NCBI RefSeq assembly: GCF_021869535.1
Contig: NW_026262690.1
Location: 87,713,995 to 87,777,994, forward strand
Direction of reading: 5' to 3'
Source of the DNA: Mytilus californianus
Taxonomy: Eukaryota; Mollusca; Bivalvia; Mytilida; Mytilidae
Length of the DNA: 64,000 bases
The notes below the pieces were generated by a model that made no database searches, was not told the origin of the DNA, and was given only the letters and a program-made list of their open reading frames with translations. Positions 59,010 to 64,000 of the stretch are shown here, one piece after another (position 1 is the stretch's first letter; each line of letters begins with the position of its first letter). A program made the position numbers and the translations under genes.

Positions 59010-61240
59010 GATCAGCTTCTTGAAGTATACCCTTTTCGTCTACCAACCTAAAAGTTTTACACACTAAGAGTATTTTTTTCAATCAGTTTTATTTATTCAA
59101 CTATTTAAATATCAGGCTTGTCTTTATTGAAAATCTTTAACTAGTTGCTTCATAATAATTTTCAACCGGTATTATAAAATTTTTTCATGTATTTTTGTTA
59201 AGAATGTTGTGTAACGTAGATCCCATATACCCCTCTCCTTCTTTTCCAATGTTTTGGAAAAAGTTAGCATGGAACTTTGATTCAGATGAAATATCATTAA
59301 TGTTTTCATATAAGCAGATGATATAAGCTCGAGAGAGGGACAAGGAACTGGTTTATTTGCATGATATTTGTTGCATTTTAAATAAATTTCTCTTCCAAAT
59401 AGAAAACCCCCTTTAACTACCATTAAACTAGTGTTTGCCTATCCTGTCCGAGATTTGAGATTTTATCTCTAGATTTCAGCAATATAATTTTATGTACAAC
59501 TGATGAACTACCTAACAATATTTACAAGTATATTTTTTTTACAAAAACTCCAATTAAAATCAGTAAGACTCCGAACTTCCATCATTTTACTTATTTTATT
59601 ACATAATTTCCATCATCAAAGCATTAAGGATGTTATAAGTTTTATTTAACATTCAGGAAAAGAAGTAATATGGCATGGACGTATACTTGCAATTTTTTTT
59701 TATATAAATTCACCCTTCCTCTGTCATACATATCATATTCTGCAACTAATTTTTTTAATTCATATATTGAATGGTTCGTTAAAAATAAGTTAAATGCTAT
59801 CTGTTACATGACGTAATATTTGAAAATAGATTCGATGGAAAACTATTTTGTTTTGATTACAATTTATATTTATGTTCAGGTTACATTCCCCAAACAAGTT
59901 CAAACCACAGTGACTATGAAAATTATTTCGAGTCTTTAAAAAAAATATTAAAGTAGTTTTACAAATAGAGAGAAAATTTTTATCATAAACTTGGTGGTAT
60001 TGTCTGAACCCTGATTATAACAGTAAATGATAAGTATCTAAGAATAGGTGATTTAATGGGCTTTTTGACTTGTTTGACTCAAAATTGTTTCAGTGGTATT
60101 TATCATGCCATAATAAGTAAACATATTCTTTCCTCAGTTCTCTTTTTTTTATTATTACCGATGATTTTAACAATTTTTTTGACCATGCTCAAATAAAAGT
60201 GATAATGAAATGCATATGCAAGCAAGAAATATAATGTTCAACAATTTTTACTGGCTGGAAGTCACCAAAAGGTTGCAAGTGGTCAATTGAATAATCTAAA
60301 AGTTATAAAATTATTGATGCACTATCTATAGTGAAATGGGAAAACACACATTATTTTGAATATTATCTAAAACATAAATAATACGAAGAAAATGAATCAC
60401 GTGAGTTAAAAGAAAAAATGTGATAGTTATACTAGAAAATAGAATTAGGAAACTAAAAACTGAACAGTATTGTGGCAATGCCCCCTCCTTGAGACACAAA
60501 AATTGCAATTTCCATTTGCCTACATACTATTGTAAGCCCCAAGGGTTGACAGGGGTACATGTATATAAAATGGTCAACAGGATTTTCACCATTCGGCTTT
60601 TAAGACTAAAGCTAAAGAGGGGCCTCCATTTTGCTGTGTTATTTGTATGAATATGCAGCTTTGTCCGGACTGAAATGAGAAGGTATGCATTGTGCAGGGA
60701 AAAGGTTATTCTCAGCTGTATGCATGTTTAATAGTGTTTGCAATAACTCTTTGAGGGGCCGTAGGTGACCCTTTAATTCTACGTCTATTCAATGTTTTTC
60801 TTTTTTTAAATTTCTGCCCTTCATACGTACAGATGAATAAAATTTGCAGAACCGACTGTCCTGAATATGCTTGAAATATTTGTCACTGGACGTTTAGTAA
60901 ACAACAATAAATAAAGCATACTATTCTACATTTTGATACAACGAATAATGATATACTTAGTAAATACACATGACTAAAGGAAGAATCTTAACTAAAAGCA
61001 CGAAGGCAAACCTTGCTAAAACAAATAGAAGTATGAACATCATAGAGAGAAAATCAATTTTTTAATAAGAAAAAAGGAATCCATGATTATAAATTAGGAT
61101 ATTTAACTTGAATTATAGCAAGGCCTCCATAGAACTATGGTGGGAAACCCCACAAGGCATCTTTCGTTCCAATGGAAATTTTAAGGACACATATCCAATC
61201 ATACAAATCTGTATATATTTCAAACTATAATTTCGGAAAT
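59010..61240. other. Intergenic sequence, no gene seen
   Basis: AT-rich. A minus-strand 83-codon frame (59423-59172) and a plus-strand 76-codon frame (60420-60650) lack splice partners or recognisable motifs. Confidence 0.35.
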
Positions 61241-61245
61241 TAAAC

Positions 61246-61318
61246 ACAAGATTGATTGAGTATTGGTTGCTTAACGTCCAGTGGCTAATATTTCATGCAT
61301 GTTCAGGACGAGGAATTA
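61246..61318 (+). repeat. SINE-like fragment, second copy
   Basis: GATTGATTGAGTATTGGTTG, CTTAACGTCCAGTGGCTAAT and CATGCATGTTCAGGACGAG; compare 38100-38178. Confidence 0.65.
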
Positions 61319-61767
61319 AAAGAATTAAACACAAGCATTTGTTATTAACTAAATGGTTTATAACACCAGTAAAAATATCTAACGTACATGTAAACACATC
61401 ATGTATAGATTCTTATTTTCCAATATATGGTGGCCTCATGTATAGGCATAGCAAGATAATAAATTCAAGCTATTAGGGTCCAAGTTAACTGGCTGAAACC
61501 TTTCGACTACATGCTGTGTTTGAAAATTTTGAGCACTCCTCTTCCAAAAATATACGGCAATATATGATTTGCACAATTCATGGAACTTTCTAAAACTACG
61601 TTGAACCTCTCACCAGATCTTGCTACATGTATCAACAAAAAGAGGCACATAACCATTACAGACAAATTTGCGTTAAATAAAAGAAGATTGCTAAATTGAA
61701 CAAGGATGTTCGGTCTTAATAATTGACGGATTCAACAAACACATGTTTGTTATAATAATTAATAAAC

Positions 61768-61912
61768 ACAATGAAAACAATGAAAACAATGAAAACAGGA
61801 CACTTGTTAAATTCAAACCTTGAACTCATGCATACAAAGCGTGTTGTGTTTACTTCGTACTTTGTTTACTTCGTACTTTGTTTACTTCGTACTTTGATTA
61901 CTTCGTACTTGT
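61768..61912. repeat. Two short tandem repeats
   Basis: (AATGAAAAC)3 at about 61769-61796 and a roughly 16-base unit TTTACTTCGTACTTTG repeated four times at about 61848-61911. Confidence 0.85.
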
Positions 61913-62159
61913 CTTTTTTTTCTTTTTCTTTACAAAGTGTGTCATATTATACTAAATGTCTTGCATATGTTAAATACCGAAGTAAATGAAGTTATCTACT
62001 TTACAATGTGTTAATATATACATGTTAAAATCCGAGGTAAATGAACGTTTTCTCGCACAGCGAAGAACCCTTATATGTCTGATTATGATTCGAACACAAG
62101 AATTATGGAAGAATAGAAATTAAATGCATAAAGATAAAACTGTATATTGAGTACTAAGT

Positions 62160-62430
62160 AGAAAAAGACACAGGGGATACCAAGGAAACAAACAAAAATC
62201 ACAAGTCGACGAAAAACAACGATACTATGGCCAAAAAGAAAAATGAAAAAGCGATCACTATAACTTATTAAGACAAACAACATTCTAACAAAACACAACA
62301 CGGAAAACTAAATTTGATTGAGCAACACTAACTCCACTGAAAAACCGGGGATGATATCATATGTCCAGGAAAGGTACATGTAAGCCGACCTAGCTCCCCT
62401 TGTGGCATCCACCGTGTTGAACATTGCAAG
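62160..62430 (-). repeat. Family B, reverse copy just downstream of gene C
   Basis: AACGGAAAACTA-like, GATTGAGCAACACTAACTCC and TAGCTCCCCTTGTGGCATCC then ACCGTGTTG are family B in reverse, about 190 bases past the gene C stop. Confidence 0.7.
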
Positions 62431-62618
62431 TAAACATTTCACATTCATGACGGAGGAATTTACTAAATGTGTAATAAGCAGAACAGAAATCCATCCCACA
62501 CTTCAAAATTTCCCTGCTTTCTTTTTTTTCGGACTTTTACAAAAAATATATTCCAACGTACGTAGTGTCAATTTCTCACTTTAATGACTAAAACGGCTAA
62601 ATTATATGTAAATATGTA

Positions 62619-63583
62619 TCATAATGCTATCACTTTCCGAGGGGCTTTAGGAGTTTGATAATTCGGATATTTTGATATTAAAGGACTTTTAGGAGTTTGA
62701 TAATGGTTTCCAGGAATTTGGTAATGAGTTTTATCATTATCTTGTACCACTTTTGTTGACCTAGGCACTTGATACTCATTCGTTGTATTTTTTGGCAGAT
62801 CTGTTCCGGCGATTTTGTCTTGTTGTATCAAGACTTCGTTTGCAAGGTTGTTTTTGGTAGCGTTGTTTGGCAGTGTTGACGGCAAAATAGTTTTGTTTTG
62901 TTGCGTCGTCAAGTTTTCATCCACATTCACATGCATTTTAGTTTTATTGCTATTTGGCAGTGTTGACTGCAAACTAGAACTGTTTTGTTGCGTCGTGTTT
63001 TCGTTCACAGGAATGCTGTTCGGTAATGTTGGCGGGGAAATAATTCTGTTTTGTTTTGTCAAGTAACCATTGGCGGGAATACTATTTGTAGAGTTATCTG
63101 GCAATGTTTGTGTTAAATGCATCGGATTAACGCCGGTTGAGTCTTTGACCTGCGTAACACTGTGATTTGCTGTTTCAGTCATTAATTTTGTACCCGGGTG
63201 CTCAGTTTTTGGCGGTTCGCCAATGATCGGTGGTGGATTCAAATTATCATTTACAACTGAAACAGCGTATGGGACGACTGACATCCGATCAAATCGACTT
63301 GCTTCATGCGAATCTTGTCTGAAGTATGCCGTATTCCTCGACTGTCCGGGAGCACGTGACATCCTTCGTTTGTTTCCGCCATCAAATACATCCGAAATTC
63401 GTATGTTAAAATCATTATTACTAGCCATTCTGACCGGTTCTGGGGGTCGGGTCTTATGTCGTAGTCTACGCAAGACATGGCACATGATTATAAAGGCTAC
63501 TGTCATGACAACGAGCATCGTAAAGGTCAATGCACCTATATAATATACGGTTATTGAGTACACATAGTCGGAAGACGTTGTAC
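62619..63583 (-). CDS. Gene C last exon: membrane helix and long tail with YxxP motifs
   Basis: After ATTCTTCTTTCAG, two bases plus 320 codons run to TGA. It begins TTSSDYVYSITV, then a helix from about residue 11 to 35 (YYIGALTFTMLVVMTVAF then IIMCHVL), RRLRHKTR as cytoplasmic stop-transfer, and about 280 cytoplasmic residues. The middle (about 150-260) is an Asn/Thr/Gln-rich degenerate repeat with TLPNS/TLPNN and TTQQN. The last 60 residues hold four YxxP motifs: YQVP, YQIP, YQTP and YQTP. Phase 1 entry resembles exon 5 of genes A and B, but the tails are unrelated. Upstream exons lie beyond the right edge. YxxP is a known binding motif for Crk-type SH2 domains, so a phosphotyrosine scaffold role is inferred. 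The upstream ORF start (Met at 63644) lies in the intron. Confidence 0.8.
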
Positions 63584-63664
63584 CTGAAAGAAGAATAAGA
63601 TGAATGATAAAGTTGTAGATATATAGATTATGCCACTGCATCAAGTGTGATTCGATATGTATCC

Positions 63665-63746
63665 ACTCAAGACAGTTAAAATTTCAAATTTAAAACGCGA
63701 GGCTCGCCGACCGCTTTAAATATTTAAAGTTTAACTGTCGAGAGTG
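63665..63746. repeat. Foldback element in gene C intron
   Basis: The arms ACTCAAGACAGTTAAA and TTTAACTGTCGAGAGT enclose a loop containing GCGAGGCTCGCCGACC. Confidence 0.75.
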
Positions 63747-64000
63747 AATAAATATCGTATTGCACGAGATTTGGTGGTGTAATCTGTTTCTCTAATGATT
63801 TTAAAATTTGGAAATCATCCCTTTAAAAATTTTACCAACGCAATCATGATTTGGTTGATCGGTATGTAATGCGTTTGTAGTTTTGACATAAATAACCACT
63901 AATATTTTCCAATTGCCGTAGCCATTATCCCGTCCTCTTTTTCCTGATTAAGACCTAATTTACACTTAAGATTATCCCTTGGTTGCCTCAAGTGCGGTAA

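Overview
The window is animal nuclear DNA, most likely from a marine bivalve, and a mussel of the Mytilus type fits best. It is AT-rich and intron-bearing, with GT-AG exons separated by kilobases. It is dominated by short dispersed and foldback repeats that I recognise from Mytilus, such as the family containing GAGAGTTGTCTCATTGGCAA. There is no operon structure, no phage, no CRISPR array and no recognisable rRNA or tRNA gene. Repeat assignments are from memory of typical mussel sequence, not from a search.

Four gene loci can be supported, all on the minus strand. At the left edge are two phase-matched 5' exons (2000-1613 and 740-550) of an LRRC74-like leucine-rich-repeat protein. In the middle are two complete five-exon genes: gene A (exons from 33301 down to 14817) and gene B (exons from 56251 down to 48159). 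Both encode small type I membrane proteins of 287 and 294 residues, with a signal peptide, one cysteine-rich MEGF/Draper-like EGF module, a Ser/Thr-rich stalk, one membrane helix and a tyrosine-rich cytoplasmic tail. At the right edge (63583-62619) is the last exon of a third receptor-like gene, with a membrane helix and a long tail ending in four YxxP motifs. Two further open segments with splice signals (46289-46106 and 58999-58698) are possible exons only.

Genes A and B lie in a direct tandem segmental duplication. Unit A runs from about 10.73 to 33.51 kb and unit B from about 36.78 to 56.48 kb. The exons are collinear and equal in length except for a 21-base indel in the last exon. The units otherwise differ by insertions after the duplication, so each unit shows the other's empty sites. 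Unit A carries a 7.3 kb inverted-repeat element in intron 4 (16.06-23.35 kb), a 310-base dispersed repeat (23.70-24.01 kb), a 3.2 kb TA-flanked multi-arm element (24.73-27.95 kb) and a 1.2 kb element ending in GCGGTCGTAT-like sequence (28.05-29.21 kb). Unit B carries a 170-base repeat (37.10-37.27 kb), several kilobases of extra sequence (about 37.4-46.2 kb) and a 725-base TTAA-flanked palindrome (52.44-53.17 kb). A 30-base-period satellite in intron 2 is present in both units and so predates the duplication.

The remaining sequence is intergenic or intronic: tandem arrays (29, 59 and 35 base periods), foldback elements, poly-C tracts and truncated repeats. From homology of architecture, the A, B and C proteins are best read as cell-surface receptors or adhesion proteins with tyrosine-based tails, the kind of lineage-expanded family common in bivalves. 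Function is inferred, not shown.
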